A stretch of 57,645 bases of DNA, from contig JBGSJO010000117.1 in the NCBI GenBank assembly GCA_041741895.1, forward strand, positions 1 through 57,645. The letters run 5' to 3'. Shown piece by piece: positions 7,220 to 15,999 of this stretch. How positions within the stretch are numbered: position 1 is the stretch's first letter; each line of letters begins with the position of its first letter. The notes below the pieces were generated by a model. It saw only the letters and a list, made by a program, of their open reading frames with translations. It searched no databases and was not told where the DNA came from. Source of the stretch: Allopontixanthobacter sp041741895. Lineage in GTDB: Bacteria > Pseudomonadota > Alphaproteobacteria > Sphingomonadales > Sphingomonadaceae. The translations under genes and the position numbers were made by a program.

Positions 7220-7750
7220 CTATCGTTCCGCAGCTAGTTTTCGCAGGACTTGAGTTACAATATCGAGTGCCTGAAGCTTTGCTCCAAAACGCACCACGAT
7301 CCCGTCATCATCAGATAGGTCGTCCGCAAGCTTACAGATCGCGTCCGCTAGTGACAGCAATTCATTTGAGCTCACCAATGCAGACTGCTCGGGCCCAGCT
7401 GCGATAATGTTAAGCGCTGCTTCCTTCCTGATCTTTTCAACAGCGTGATCAAGGCTATTCTGGTGTTCACGGCCTCCTGGCATCCAGGCTGACACGTCAA
7501 CTTGACTGTCCATTCTCAGACCCGCTTTGCCATTTGAACACCAAACAACTATCCCGGAAGCAATCGATTCACCGCGGCGCAAAGTGACATTTGTGCCTGC
7601 GGCAGGCAATCCCGAACCTTCAATAAGAGCGCCTGTAGATGATAAATTCCGAACCTTGACAGGACCATTATATGTGCCGCCAGAAAGCGCTGCCAGAACG
7701 AACATGTTTGTTCGCGGCGCTTCTCGTGCACAAGCTGTAGCTGCAACCAC
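7220..7750 (-). CDS. PilZ domain protein
   Basis: A 176-residue protein with an N-terminal PilZ fold: PRTNMFVLAALSGG, GPVKVRNLSSTGALIEGSG, then GTNVTLRRGESIASGIVVW and GKAGLRM. The N-L-S-S-T-G-A motif corresponds to the D/NxSxxG half of the c-di-GMP site, while the RxxxR half is only partly kept (R-T-N-M-F), so nucleotide binding is uncertain. The C-terminal half (about 90-176) is helical and of unknown role. The start is GTG at 7750, directly after an in-frame TAA, with GGAGG nine bases upstream. A nearby ATG in another frame uses the same Shine-Dalgarno but gives a Leu/Gln/Arg-rich frame without family resemblance. An inverted repeat (7813-7830) lies upstream. Confidence 0.78.
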   Translation of the reverse strand: MVAATACAREAPRTNMFVLAALSGGTYNGPVKVRNLSSTGALIEGSGLPAAGTNVTLRRGESIASGIVVWCSNGKAGLRMDSQVDVSAWMPGGREHQNSLDHAVEKIRKEAALNIIAAGPEQSALVSSNELLSLADAICKLADDLSDDDGIVVRFGAKLQALDIVTQVLRKLAAER

Positions 7751-8047
7751 TTATCCATACCTCCAAGCATATTCCTTGCATGAATGATGGTAAATTTGGT
7801 GGTCTGCGTAGCCTAGGTGTTTAAACCTAGCCGCGCGCCGCCAGTATTGTTTCGGTCTTCTCGAGCCCCTCATTCCTGAAAGACTTAAGTGTTGCGATGA
7901 CCAGTTGAACCCACCACCCAAAAGTGGACGCTCAAGCTAACCGCGCTCTTTGCCAAGAGCAGTCGTTCGGCGGTGAATTCCGTCTGCAATCATCCCGAAT
8001 TACTCGCAATTGGAAATGCCAAATTCTGGCACCGCCATGATAGCCTC
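7751..8047. other. Intergenic region with inverted repeat upstream of the PilZ gene
   Basis: Nearly 300 bases without a gene. An inverted repeat CTAGGT (7813-7818) / ACCTAG (7825-7830) around a TTTAAA-rich centre lies 63-80 bases upstream of the PilZ GTG start and could be an operator. At 7890-7915 the words GTTGCGATGACCAGTTGAAC resemble terminal sequences of old insertion elements, but no partner end or transposase remnant was found, so this is not called. Confidence 0.4.
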
Positions 8048-8521
8048 CTAAAGATTGCGGGTAAGATGTGCGTCTGCAATCGCCACCGCCAAAGCGTCGG
8101 CGGCATCGGTCCCCGCGATCACCGCGCCCGGAAGCAGCGCCTTGAGCATGGCCTGCACCTGCACCTTGTCCGCAGCGCCGGTGCCGACAACCGCCTTCTT
8201 CACCAGCCGCGCAGAATGTTCGGACACGGTAATCCCCGCCATGCCGCACGCCGCCAGCACCGCCCCGCGCGCCTGCGCAAGCTTCAGCGTCGATTGCGGG
8301 TTCTTGTTGAGGAATACTTCCTCCGCCGCCGCGCGGTCCGGCCGGTGCGCGGCGATCACCTGCGCCAATTCCTGCTGCAGGGAGGCCAGGCGCTGCGCCA
8401 TCGGAGCCTTCGCATCGGTGGGGATCTGGCCATTGGCGATATGGGTCAACCGGCTGCCTTCCCGGCGCACCACGCCCCAGCCGGTGCAGGACAGCGAAGG
8501 GTCGAGCCCAAGAATGATCAT
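8048..8521 (-). CDS. ruvC: Crossover junction endodeoxyribonuclease RuvC
   Basis: A 157-residue Holliday-junction resolvase, which cuts four-way junctions symmetrically as part of the RuvABC pathway. The RNase H-like acidic residues are visible: LGLDPS (Asp7), AAEEVF (Glu67) and TDAADALAVA (Asp139, Asp142). The motif LNKNPQSTLKLAQARG and the basic VKKAVVGTGAADKVQV segment are typical. The length matches the family (about 160-175). Its ATG (8521-8519) overlaps the TGA of the upstream DUF3147 gene by one base (TGATG), so translation is probably coupled. ruvA and ruvB are not next to it in this window. Confidence 0.96.
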   Translation of the reverse strand: MIILGLDPSLSCTGWGVVRREGSRLTHIANGQIPTDAKAPMAQRLASLQQELAQVIAAHRPDRAAAEEVFLNKNPQSTLKLAQARGAVLAACGMAGITVSEHSARLVKKAVVGTGAADKVQVQAMLKALLPGAVIAGTDAADALAVAIADAHLTRNL

Positions 8522-8871
8522 CAGAGGCGCAGGCCAAGACGGGGACCGAATGTCGCCATCAGCGAATAAAGCGCCACGGTTACGGCGCAGCCGACTGCGA
8601 GAGACAACCAGAACGGCACTCCTGCCCGCAGCAAAACCGGTATTATCAGGAACATCGGCAGCGAAGGCAGCACATACCAGAAGGTCGCGCCGGCGTGGAC
8701 CGCCATGTTTTCCGCATCTGGCCGTTCATGCCACAGCAGGATCATGCCCAGGATTGACACCAGCGGCAATGATGCCACCAGCGCCGCAGTGGCCGGCAGT
8801 CGCTTGCCAATCTCCGCAATCGCAACGATCATCGCCCCGGCGACCAATGCCTTGGCGATGAGCGCAAACAT
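8521..8871 (-). CDS. DUF3147 family small membrane protein
   Basis: A 116-residue, very hydrophobic protein with about four membrane helices: ALIAKALVAGAMIVAIAEIG, LPATAALVASLPLVSILGMILL, FWYVLPSLPMFLIIPVLL and FWLSLAVGCAVTVALYSLM. The order and the RLPATAALVASLP and HAGATFWYVLPSLPMF signatures match DUF3147, of unknown function. The ATG at 8871 overlaps the stop of yebC by one base (TGATG), and its own stop overlaps the ruvC start the same way, so it is the middle gene of a tight three-gene operon. An upstream in-frame start would lie inside yebC and is not needed. Confidence 0.82.
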   Translation of the reverse strand: MFALIAKALVAGAMIVAIAEIGKRLPATAALVASLPLVSILGMILLWHERPDAENMAVHAGATFWYVLPSLPMFLIIPVLLRAGVPFWLSLAVGCAVTVALYSLMATFGPRLGLRL

Positions 8872-9620
8872 CAGTCCTGGTCCAGACTGGCCATGATCTC
8901 GTCCGAAATCTCGTAATTGCCCCACACGGTCTGGACGTCATCATCATCGTCGAGCACGTCGAGCAATTTGAACAGCGTGCCTGCGCCCGCTTCGTCCATA
9001 TCCACGGTGATGTTGGGTTTCCATGCCAACTTGACCGTTTCCGCCTCGCCCAGCAGTTTTTCCAGCGCGCCGGCCACTTCGTGCAGATCGTCGGCTGCGG
9101 TCCAGATTTCATGTTCTTCCGCGCCGGACTGGATATCTTCCGCGCCCGCTTCCATCGCGGCTTCAAGCATCTTGTCTTCGCTGCCTGCGCTGGCAGGATA
9201 GACGATCAGCCCCAGCCGTTCGAAGCCATGCGCGACCGATCCGGTTGCGCCCAGATTGCCGCCATGCTTGGAAAACGCGGTGCGCACATTGGTGGCGGTG
9301 CGATTGCGGTTGTCGGTCAGCGCCTCGACAATGATCGCGCTGCCGCCGGGGCCGTAGCCTTCGTAGCGGATTTCTTCGTAATCGTCGCCTTCGTTGGCGA
9401 AAGCCTTGTCGATCGCGCGCTGGATATTGTCCTTCGGCATCGACTGCGCTTTCGCGCTGTTGACCGCCAGCCGCAGCCGGGGGTTCATGTCGACGTCGGG
9501 TGTGCCCATTTTGGCCGCGACGGTAATCTCGCGGCTGAGCTTGGAAAACATCGCCGAACGTTTTTTATCCTGCGCACCCTTGCGGTGCATGATGTTCTTG
9601 AATTTGGAATGGCCTGCCAT
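8871..9620 (-). CDS. yebC: YebC/PmpR family transcription/translation regulator
   Basis: A 249-residue YebC family protein with the invariant N-terminus MAGHSKFKNIMHRKGAQDKK. The motifs MPKDNIQRAIDKA, EEIRYEGYGPGGSAIIVE and LTDNRNRTATNVRTAFSKHG follow, and an acidic C-terminus. The length is normal. Family members are DNA-binding regulators in some bacteria and ribosome-associated factors that help at proline stretches in others; which applies here cannot be told from sequence. It is the first gene of the yebC-DUF3147-ruvC operon, and yebC-ruvC linkage is common in proteobacteria. Confidence 0.95.
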   Translation of the reverse strand: MAGHSKFKNIMHRKGAQDKKRSAMFSKLSREITVAAKMGTPDVDMNPRLRLAVNSAKAQSMPKDNIQRAIDKAFANEGDDYEEIRYEGYGPGGSAIIVEALTDNRNRTATNVRTAFSKHGGNLGATGSVAHGFERLGLIVYPASAGSEDKMLEAAMEAGAEDIQSGAEEHEIWTAADDLHEVAGALEKLLGEAETVKLAWKPNITVDMDEAGAGTLFKLLDVLDDDDDVQTVWGNYEISDEIMASLDQD

Positions 9621-9751
9621 GGGATCGCTTGTTGTTTGTTGGTGAACTACCGCACCGCCCTAGCGAAGCTGCGCATCAGGGGCAATCGCTCACGGGATGA
9701 GCGGGCAAGGGATGGGTGCGGCAATTCCAAAGACTGAGACCAAAGGCGGGG

Positions 9752-9988
9752 TCAGTCCAGACCAAGCGCCGATTTATATACGTCGAGAATTGTTTCCATC
9801 TCGCTGCGGTCATCGGGCTTCATTTTGCGCAGGCGAACCACCTGCCGCATAATCTTGGGATCGTAGCCGACCGCTTTCGCTTCGCCGTAAACATCGCGGA
9901 TATCGTCGGCGATGCCCTTCTTTTCTTCTTCCAGTCGCTCGATACGTTCGATCAGCAGGCGCAGGCGGTCGTCGGTGGCTTCGGCCAT
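9752..9988 (-). CDS. GapR-like DNA-binding protein (DUF2312)
   Basis: A 78-residue protein of the DUF2312 family, whose Caulobacter member GapR binds overtwisted DNA ahead of forks and polymerases. The family core is clear: LRLLIERIERLEEEKKGIAD, then DIRDVYGEAKAVGYDPK, then IMRQVVRLRKMKPDDR, an elongated coiled-coil plus basic helix. The length fits. GGAG lies eight bases before the ATG at 9988; the ATG at 9994 is only two bases from it, so the shorter start MAEATDD is preferred. It sits near DUF1244 and pyk, an arrangement common in alphaproteobacteria. Confidence 0.9.
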   Translation of the reverse strand: MAEATDDRLRLLIERIERLEEEKKGIADDIRDVYGEAKAVGYDPKIMRQVVRLRKMKPDDRSEMETILDVYKSALGLD

Positions 9989-10076
9989 CTTCATTACTCC
10001 GGATGTTTGAGAATCAGTTGAAGCGCGTAGTAGCGAGGCCGGGGCGCGGGGTGAAGCGGTGTTGGAACGTTTTGCC

Positions 10077-10388
10077 CTATCCGCTGTTTTTCGCCACGCT
10101 TTGCGCCATGCGCGTCAATTGCTCGTCAGTCGCGGGAAATTGGCGGGTCGCCTTCCACTCATCCGCCGGCATCCCGTGGATTACCGCCCGGGCAGCCGCC
10201 TTGTCGCCTTCGAAACCTGCGTCCACGATCCAGTCCGCCAGGCAGTTGCGGCAAAAGCCCGCCAGGCCCATCAGATCGATGTTCTGTGCATCATGGCGGT
10301 GCTGCAAATGGCGCGCCAGCCGCCGGAATGCCGCCGCCGCCACGGCATCGGGCAGACTATCGAGTAGGTTGTTTGAATTCGTATCCAT
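10077..10388 (-). CDS. DUF1244 domain protein
   Basis: A 103-residue protein with the DUF1244 pattern: AAFRRLARHLQHRHDAQNID, LMGLAGFCRNCLADWI, then GMPADEWKATRQ. The FCRNCL cysteine pair and the conserved His-rich helix are characteristic. The function is not established. The ATG at 10388 has AGGA eight bases upstream; a longer reading from 10424 adds 12 residues that lack family resemblance. It is divergent from pyk with only 47 bases between starts, so the two promoters must overlap. Confidence 0.85.
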   Translation of the reverse strand: MDTNSNNLLDSLPDAVAAAAFRRLARHLQHRHDAQNIDLMGLAGFCRNCLADWIVDAGFEGDKAAARAVIHGMPADEWKATRQFPATDEQLTRMAQSVAKNSG

Positions 10389-10435
10389 TATTATGGTCCT
10401 TGTGCTGTCATGCCGCTCTGGCATAGGCCTTCAAT

Positions 10436-11890
10436 ATGGCAAAGCTCGAACCCAGAGGCCGCAAGGTCAAGATCCTCGCAACGGTCGGTCCGGCCAGCAG
10501 CTCACCTGAAATGTTGCGCAAATTGTTCATGGCGGGGGTCGACGCCTTCCGCGTCAATATGAGCCACGGCGAACACGCGGTCCACGCCGAAACCATCGCC
10601 GCGATCCGCGCGATGGAGAAGGAATTCCATCGCCCGATTGCCATTTTTTGCGACTTGCAGGGTCCGAAATTGCGGGTCGGGAAATTCAAGGATGGCCGCG
10701 CGGTGATCCGCCATTCGGGCCATTTCACGCTCGACCGCAATCCCGAACCTGGTGACGATACCCGTGTGGAATTGCCGCATCCCGAATTGTTCGGGCTGCT
10801 GGAAAAGGGCCAGCGCCTGCTGATCAATGACGGCAAGATCCAGCTGAAAGTGATCAGCGCGGACGACAATGCAATTCTCTGTTCTGCGGTGGTTGGCGGC
10901 GTGATCTCTGACCGCAAGGGCGTGAATGTGCCGGATGCGGAAATCCCCATTCCCGCCCTGACCGAGAAGGACCGGCGCGATCTGTCCTTTGCCGTGAGCC
11001 AGGGGGCGGACTGGATCGGCCTGTCCTTCGTCCAGCGCCCGGAAGATCTGGCCGAAGCGCGCAAATTGATGGGCGGTTATGGCGCGCTGTGCGCCAAGAT
11101 CGAAAAGCCGATGGCGATCCGCCGCCTCGATGAAATCCTCGAAATGTGTGACGGGGTGATGGTCGCGCGCGGTGATCTGGGCGTCGAATTATTGCCCGAA
11201 GAAGTTCCGCCGCTGCAGAAGAAAATCGTCAACAAGGCGCGGATGCTGGGCAAGCCGGTGATCGTGGCCACCCAAATGCTGGAAAGCATGATCGAAAGCC
11301 CGGCCCCGACCCGCGCAGAAGTGTCGGATGTGGCCAATGCAGTCTATGACGGGGCCGATGCAGTGATGCTCTCCGCCGAAACCGCAGCGGGCGAATGGCC
11401 CGAAGAAGCGGTTGCGATCATGGACCGGATCGCCGCGCAGGTCGAACGCGACGAAGGGTACCTCGCCCGCGTCCGATTCCTCGACACTCCGCCCGATGCA
11501 ACCACGGCGGATGCGCTCAGCCATGCCTGCATGACCATCGCGGACACCGTGCCAATCTCGGCCATCACCGTGTTCACCGGCTCCGGTTCTACGGCGCGGC
11601 GTGTCGCACGTGAACGGCCCTCAGTGCCGATGCTGGTGCTGACCCCTTCAGACCGCACTGCCCGCCGCCTCGCGTTGCTGTGGGGCGCACATCCGGTAAT
11701 CACCAGGGATATCGGCAGCTTCGAAGAAATGATTGCCAAGGGCAAACGCATGGCCCTGCGCCACGGCTTCGGCAAAGCCGGCAGCAAGATGATCGCACTG
11801 GCGGGCGTGCCGTTCGGAACTCCGGGCAGCACGAATTTGCTGCATGTGGTAACGCTGGCGGGCGACGAACTGGAAAAGCATCGGAGTTAA
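10436..11890 (+). CDS. pyk: Pyruvate kinase
   Basis: A 484-residue glycolytic enzyme converting phosphoenolpyruvate and ADP to pyruvate and ATP. Landmarks include KILATVGPASSSPEML at the N-terminus, FRVNMSHGEH, IFCDLQGPKLRVG (substrate loop), LSFVQRPEDL, CAKIEKPMAI (catalytic Lys), GVMVARGDLGVELLPEEVP (Mg2+ and PEP binding) and the family signature ATQMLESMIESPAPTRAEV. AVYDGADAVMLSAETAAGEWP follows. The C-terminal allosteric domain is present (VFTGSGSTARRVARERP). The length is normal. It begins 47 bases from the divergent DUF1244 gene, and gltX converges from the other side. Confidence 0.97.
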   Translation: MAKLEPRGRKVKILATVGPASSSPEMLRKLFMAGVDAFRVNMSHGEHAVHAETIAAIRAMEKEFHRPIAIFCDLQGPKLRVGKFKDGRAVIRHSGHFTLDRNPEPGDDTRVELPHPELFGLLEKGQRLLINDGKIQLKVISADDNAILCSAVVGGVISDRKGVNVPDAEIPIPALTEKDRRDLSFAVSQGADWIGLSFVQRPEDLAEARKLMGGYGALCAKIEKPMAIRRLDEILEMCDGVMVARGDLGVELLPEEVPPLQKKIVNKARMLGKPVIVATQMLESMIESPAPTRAEVSDVANAVYDGADAVMLSAETAAGEWPEEAVAIMDRIAAQVERDEGYLARVRFLDTPPDATTADALSHACMTIADTVPISAITVFTGSGSTARRVARERPSVPMLVLTPSDRTARRLALLWGAHPVITRDIGSFEEMIAKGKRMALRHGFGKAGSKMIALAGVPFGTPGSTNLLHVVTLAGDELEKHRS

Positions 11891-11983
11891 ACGCCTCTGC
11901 GTTACATTCCTGTTCTTCCTTATGGGCATCATATCGCGGGCGAGCGGAGTGGATGGCAAAGTGCCCCCTTTGTCATCCTGATT

Positions 11984-13330
11984 TCAGTTTGCAGCCCTAT
12001 CCAGTCTTCGCCGGGCGGTTTCCTCGCCCAGGACCAGCAGCAATTCAGCCATGTCCGGGCCGTGGTCCATTCCGGTCAGCGCCTGGCGGAGCGGGAGGAA
12101 CAGCGATTTGCCTTTCCGGCCGGTCGCTTCCTTGAGCGCGCCGGTCAGCGCATGCCACGGGTCCTTTGCGGCGAAATCCAGCGCCTTTGCCGCTTGCGCC
12201 AGATAGGCGCGGTCATCGTCTGAAAACTCTGGCAAATCGATCGGGCCGGTGACGATCCGCCACCACTCCGCTGCATCCGCAATAATCGCAAGATTGGGGC
12301 GGACCGCGTGCCATGCGGCTTCATCCATCCCATCGGGCAAGCGGTCCTTTACATCCTCATACGCCATCTGATGGACGATGGCGGTGTTGACCCGGTCCAG
12401 ATCGGCATCGTCGAATTTGGCGGGCGCACGTCCGAATATACTCAGGTCGAAACTGTCCACCAGCGCCTGTCGATCCGCAATCGGTTCGACCGGCAGCGAA
12501 GTGCCCAGCCGCGCCAGCAGCGCGACAATGGCGTCCGGCTCGATCCCGCGTTCCTTGAAACTTTCGCAGCCCAGGGAACCCAACCGCTTGGACAATTTGC
12601 CTTCCTTGCCTATCAGCAGCGCCTCATGCGCGAAACGTGGCGGGGCCGCGCCTAGTGCCTCGAACATCTGCACTTGAACGGCGGTGTTGGACACGTGATC
12701 CTCGCCCCGCAGCACATCGGTGATGCCCATTTCGATATCATCCACCGCGCTGGGCAGCATATACAGCCACGATCCATCGGCGCGGCGGATCACCGGATCG
12801 GACAGGCTGGCCGGATCGAATTTCTGCGGGCCCCGCACGCCGTCTTCCCAGGTGATAGGGCTGTCATGGTCGAGCAGGAACCGCCAATGCGGATGGGCGC
12901 CCTCCGCAGCCTTAGCTGCGTGATCGGCTTCGGTCAGTTTCAGGGCGCCGCGATCATAGATTGGCGGCAGACCCCGGCCCAATTGCACCTTGCGCTTCAG
13001 ATCCAGTTCCTGCGCAGTTTCATAAGCGCGGTAAACACGCCCGCTGGCCTTTAGGGTTTCGAAAGCAGCTTCATAATGAGCCAGGCGGTCAGACTGGCGT
13101 TCTTCCCCGTCCACATCCAGACCGAGCCACGCCAGATCGGCACGAATGCCGGTCACATATTCCTCGCGGCTGCGCTCCGCATCGGTGTCGTCGATCCGCA
13201 GCATGAATTTGCCGGAGCCGCCGGTATCCTTGGCCTTGCGGGCAAGTAACCAATTGTGCAGCGCCGTGCGGATATTGCCGACGTGCAAGTTGCCGGTGGG
13301 CGAAGGGGCGAAACGGGTGATCGTAGTCAT
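11984..13330 (-). CDS. gltX: Glutamate--tRNA ligase
   Basis: A 448-residue class I aminoacyl-tRNA synthetase charging tRNA-Glu (in alphaproteobacteria often also tRNA-Gln, when an amidotransferase is present). The HIGH-type motif is FAPSPTGNLHVGNIRTAL (His16 region) and the KMSKS-type motif is GKEGKLSKRLGS at about residue 250. The DTDAERS, YDRGAL, SWLYMLPSAVDDIEMGITDVLRGEDH segments are also canonical. The anticodon-binding domain at the C-terminus ends with GMDHGPDMAELLLVLG. The length is slightly short but within the family range. Alphaproteobacteria often carry two gltX copies, and only this one is visible. It converges with pyk. Confidence 0.95.
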   Translation of the reverse strand: MTTITRFAPSPTGNLHVGNIRTALHNWLLARKAKDTGGSGKFMLRIDDTDAERSREEYVTGIRADLAWLGLDVDGEERQSDRLAHYEAAFETLKASGRVYRAYETAQELDLKRKVQLGRGLPPIYDRGALKLTEADHAAKAAEGAHPHWRFLLDHDSPITWEDGVRGPQKFDPASLSDPVIRRADGSWLYMLPSAVDDIEMGITDVLRGEDHVSNTAVQVQMFEALGAAPPRFAHEALLIGKEGKLSKRLGSLGCESFKERGIEPDAIVALLARLGTSLPVEPIADRQALVDSFDLSIFGRAPAKFDDADLDRVNTAIVHQMAYEDVKDRLPDGMDEAAWHAVRPNLAIIADAAEWWRIVTGPIDLPEFSDDDRAYLAQAAKALDFAAKDPWHALTGALKEATGRKGKSLFLPLRQALTGMDHGPDMAELLLVLGEETARRRLDRAAN

Positions 13331-13357
13331 GACCCGTCGCTTAGCGCCCTGAGCGGA

Positions 13358-13822
13358 TTATTGCGAGAAAAGTGTGACTGTATGCCCTGCGCCCGAAAAC
13401 TCGATCCCGTTGGCCGGAGTGCGCCGCACCTGCGCCGCCTGGTCGAACGCACGGGCAATCGCCCCTTCTTCCGGGAGCAGTCCGCGTTGGCAGCTCATCA
13501 CGGGCATGCGGCTCGCAGCCAGAACTTCGCCGACAAGGGTATAAGCCCATTTCAACCGGACGCATTGCGAGCTGACCTCAATCTCCTCGGCCGAAACCGA
13601 GGCGGTTATGCCGTAAGGCAGGTTGATGTCCTGCCCGTCGACCCCCGCCACCCGGTATTCGCCGACCAATGCAGCCGGCGTCATCATCGTGCCTTCGGCG
13701 ATCTCAGGCCGACTTTCGGGAGCGGGAGATTCCGAGGCGGGAGACTCCGTGGCGGGAGACTCCAGGGGGGGAGGTGAACAGGCAGCAAGCACCGCATAGA
13801 TGATCAGGGGAATGATGCGCAT
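13358..13822 (-). CDS. Small lipoprotein with Glu-Ser-Pro repeats
   Basis: A 154-residue lipoprotein of unknown function. The start at 13822 is supported by AGGAAGG nine bases upstream and by the signal peptide MRIIPLIIYAVLAACSPPP, whose lipobox LAAC gives lipidation at Cys15. A flexible linker follows made of short repeats (ESPATESPASESPAPES), then a compact domain with VGEYRVAGVDGQDINLPYG, SSQCVRLKW and MPVMSCQRG. The two Cys of that domain may form a disulfide. The layout vaguely resembles META/HslJ-like small domains, but I would not name it. A longer in-frame reading upstream overlaps the divergent serine hydrolase and is not favoured. Confidence 0.68.
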   Translation of the reverse strand: MRIIPLIIYAVLAACSPPPLESPATESPASESPAPESRPEIAEGTMMTPAALVGEYRVAGVDGQDINLPYGITASVSAEEIEVSSQCVRLKWAYTLVGEVLAASRMPVMSCQRGLLPEEGAIARAFDQAAQVRRTPANGIEFSGAGHTVTLFSQ

Positions 13823-13949
13823 GGCCGAAACCTTCCTCGCGTGTGTTGGCCGGATGAAAGCACCATCATACCCCCCTTGCCAGCGATCTGGAATGGTCTG
13901 GCGGCAAATTCTGCTGGATCGCTCTGCCCGCCCCGCTAATGTCGCAGCC

Positions 13950-15083
13950 ATGATAGATGATACAGGGCTCTCTCGGGCCATCTCCGACGCCCATTTGCCC
14001 GGTGCAGCGTGTCTGATCGTTGACCGGGATACTGTACGATACAGCCGCAGCTTCGGCTTTGCCGATGCACCTGCCAAAGTCCCCATGAAGATCGAGACAA
14101 TCTGTCAGATCGCGTCGATGACGAAGGCGCTGGTGTCCCTTGGCATAATGCAATTGGTGGAAGGGGGACGGATCGAGCTCGAAGCGCCGATTGGCGAGGT
14201 GCTGCCCGAACTGGCCGATCCGCAGGTTCTGACCGGATTTGCCGAAGATGGCTCGCCGATCCTGCGCCGCGCAGCGCGGCCAATCACTTTGCGGCATTTG
14301 CTGACCCATACTTCCGGCCTTGGTTACGCTTTCGTCCAGTCGGAAATCTTGCGATATTACCAAGCGGTGGGAATTCCGGCACCGGGTTCGAAGGCCAGCA
14401 TAACCATGCCGCTGCTGTTCGACCCGGGCGAGGATTGGGCCTATGGTGTTTCGACCGATTGGGTCGGGCTGGCGATCGAGGCGGTGACCGGAAGCGACTT
14501 GCAGACCTATCTGGAAGGCCATGTCTTCGGGCCACTGGGACTGAAAAACACCGCTTTTCGGGACGCGCTGCCGGATGGGGCGGCGAGGGTCCACATGCGC
14601 AGCGCGGGCGGCGGCTTTATGCTGAGCCCTTTGTACCTGGGCGGCGGCGAATTCCACGGCGGAGGAGGGGGATTGACCTCGACCGCCGAAGACTATGCCC
14701 GCTTCCTGCAGATGATCCTGCGTGGTGGGGAACTGGACGGAAACCGGTTGCTGCAAGCGGACACCGTTGCCGAGATGTCCCGCAACCAGGTCGGGACCAT
14801 CCGCGCCGGGGCCATGCCCACCGCCATGCCGGAATTCGCCCCGCCCTACGACACCTTCCCCGACCAGCACACCGGCTGGGGCCTCGGCTTCCTAGTCAAC
14901 CCCGAGCCAGTCGAAGTCGGGCGCTCCACCGGCAGTCTGTGCTGGGCGGGGATCTTCAACAGCTACTACTGGATCGACCCCGCCGCCGGAGTGGCCGGCG
15001 TGCTGATGAGCCAGCTCGCGCCTTTCGGCGATCTCGGGGCCGTGGCGGCATTCCGCGAATTGGAACGGACGGCGTATCGGTGA
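13950..15083 (+). CDS. Serine hydrolase of the class C beta-lactamase/EstB family
   Basis: A 377-residue beta-lactamase-fold hydrolase. The nucleophile motif is SMTK (Ser56, Lys59) in ICQIASMTKALVSLG. A Tyr motif follows in GEDWAYGVSTDWVG, and the third motif is HTGWGLGF (replacing KTG), as in EstB-type esterases. LRHLLTHTSGLGY and GGGGLTSTAEDYARFLQMIL are family signatures. No signal peptide is visible from the chosen ATG (MIDDTGLS), so it looks cytoplasmic. It is more likely an esterase or D-amino-acid amidase than a resistance enzyme. Upstream in-frame ATGs exist as far as 13800, but they would overlap the divergent lipoprotein gene. No strong Shine-Dalgarno marks the start, so it may shift by some codons. 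Confidence 0.83.
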   Translation: MIDDTGLSRAISDAHLPGAACLIVDRDTVRYSRSFGFADAPAKVPMKIETICQIASMTKALVSLGIMQLVEGGRIELEAPIGEVLPELADPQVLTGFAEDGSPILRRAARPITLRHLLTHTSGLGYAFVQSEILRYYQAVGIPAPGSKASITMPLLFDPGEDWAYGVSTDWVGLAIEAVTGSDLQTYLEGHVFGPLGLKNTAFRDALPDGAARVHMRSAGGGFMLSPLYLGGGEFHGGGGGLTSTAEDYARFLQMILRGGELDGNRLLQADTVAEMSRNQVGTIRAGAMPTAMPEFAPPYDTFPDQHTGWGLGFLVNPEPVEVGRSTGSLCWAGIFNSYYWIDPAAGVAGVLMSQLAPFGDLGAVAAFRELERTAYR

Positions 15084-15108
15084 CGTGTCTTCTCACCCTG
15101 CGGCGTGA

Positions 15109-15999
15109 TCAGCGGATGGCAACGAAAGCTTCCCGGTTTCGGCCCATCACCGCGCGCTTCATACCAGGAGAATTGAAGGGCATCGCAACGTTGCCCCGCC
15201 GGTCGACCGCGATCAGGCCGCCATCGCCGCGGTGCCGGGCAACCGCGCCGAGCATCGAGACCGCCGCATCCTCCAGTTTCGCACCGCCATACGCAATCCG
15301 GCCGGCGATATCCCGCGCGCCGCCCGCGTAGATGAACGCTTCGCCGATCCCGGTGCAACTGACAGCGATTTCGCCATCGGCCCAATTGCCTATCCCGGTA
15401 ATCGGCGTGTCGCCAACACGGCCTGCCTGCTTGCCGAACAGCCCGCCGGTCGAGGTGGCAGCCGCTAGGCGCCCCATCCGGTCGAGAGCCACCGCGCCGA
15501 CAGTGCCATGCGCCAATCCGCTGTCCAGCCGGGTCATTTCGTCTGGCTCAACGCCGACCGGGATGCGGTAGTGCCGCGCGGAATCGCTTATCGGTTCGCA
15601 CCCTTGGCCAAGCGCGAAGTCGCGTGCGCCCTTGCCGGCGAGCAAGACATAGGGCGTATGTTCCAGCACCGCGCGAGCGGCCTCGATCGGATTGACGATG
15701 TCGCGCAGCGCGCAGACACCGCCTGCGCGCATGCGTGCCCCGTCCATTATGGCCGCATCGCATTCAACCCAGCCGCGGTCGTTCGGCGCAGAGCCGCGCC
15801 CGGCGACGTAAAGCCCACTGGTTTCCATGTCGGCCACGGCAAATTCGACCACGTCGATCGCAGACTGACCATCGGCGAGACGCTGGGCGCAATCGGTCAC
15901 GAGCCGGACAAGATGCGCTTCGACTTCGCGGTAATCGCGTTCGGGATTGACCCCCGCGCCGCCGTGAAGTGCCACTGTGTAATCGTCTTGCATCATCAC
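15109..15999 (-). CDS. Isoaspartyl dipeptidase / L-asparaginase (Ntn-hydrolase, IaaA type)
   Basis: A 296-residue plant-type asparaginase/isoaspartyl peptidase. It should be made as a precursor that cuts itself before Thr166 in LAHGTVGAVALD, freeing the catalytic threonine. ALHGGAGV at the N-terminus, ATSTGGLFGKQAGRVGDTPI and CTGIGEAFIY are family signatures. It has no signal peptide, so it is cytoplasmic. IaaA-type enzymes hydrolyse beta-aspartyl dipeptides, including the beta-Asp-Arg released from cyanophycin. Its GTG/ATG starts (15999, 15996, 15993) overlap the stop of the cyanophycinase gene, so the two are coupled. As last gene of the four-gene operon it would perform the final step, giving aspartate and arginine. 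Confidence 0.9.
   Translation of the reverse strand: MMMQDDYTVALHGGAGVNPERDYREVEAHLVRLVTDCAQRLADGQSAIDVVEFAVADMETSGLYVAGRGSAPNDRGWVECDAAIMDGARMRAGGVCALRDIVNPIEAARAVLEHTPYVLLAGKGARDFALGQGCEPISDSARHYRIPVGVEPDEMTRLDSGLAHGTVGAVALDRMGRLAAATSTGGLFGKQAGRVGDTPITGIGNWADGEIAVSCTGIGEAFIYAGGARDIAGRIAYGGAKLEDAAVSMLGAVARHRGDGGLIAVDRRGNVAMPFNSPGMKRAVMGRNREAFVAIR

Noticed and set aside
7880..7920. Sequence GTTGCGATGACCAGTTGAAC resembling an insertion-sequence end
   Set aside because: No matching inverted end, target duplication or transposase remnant could be found nearby.
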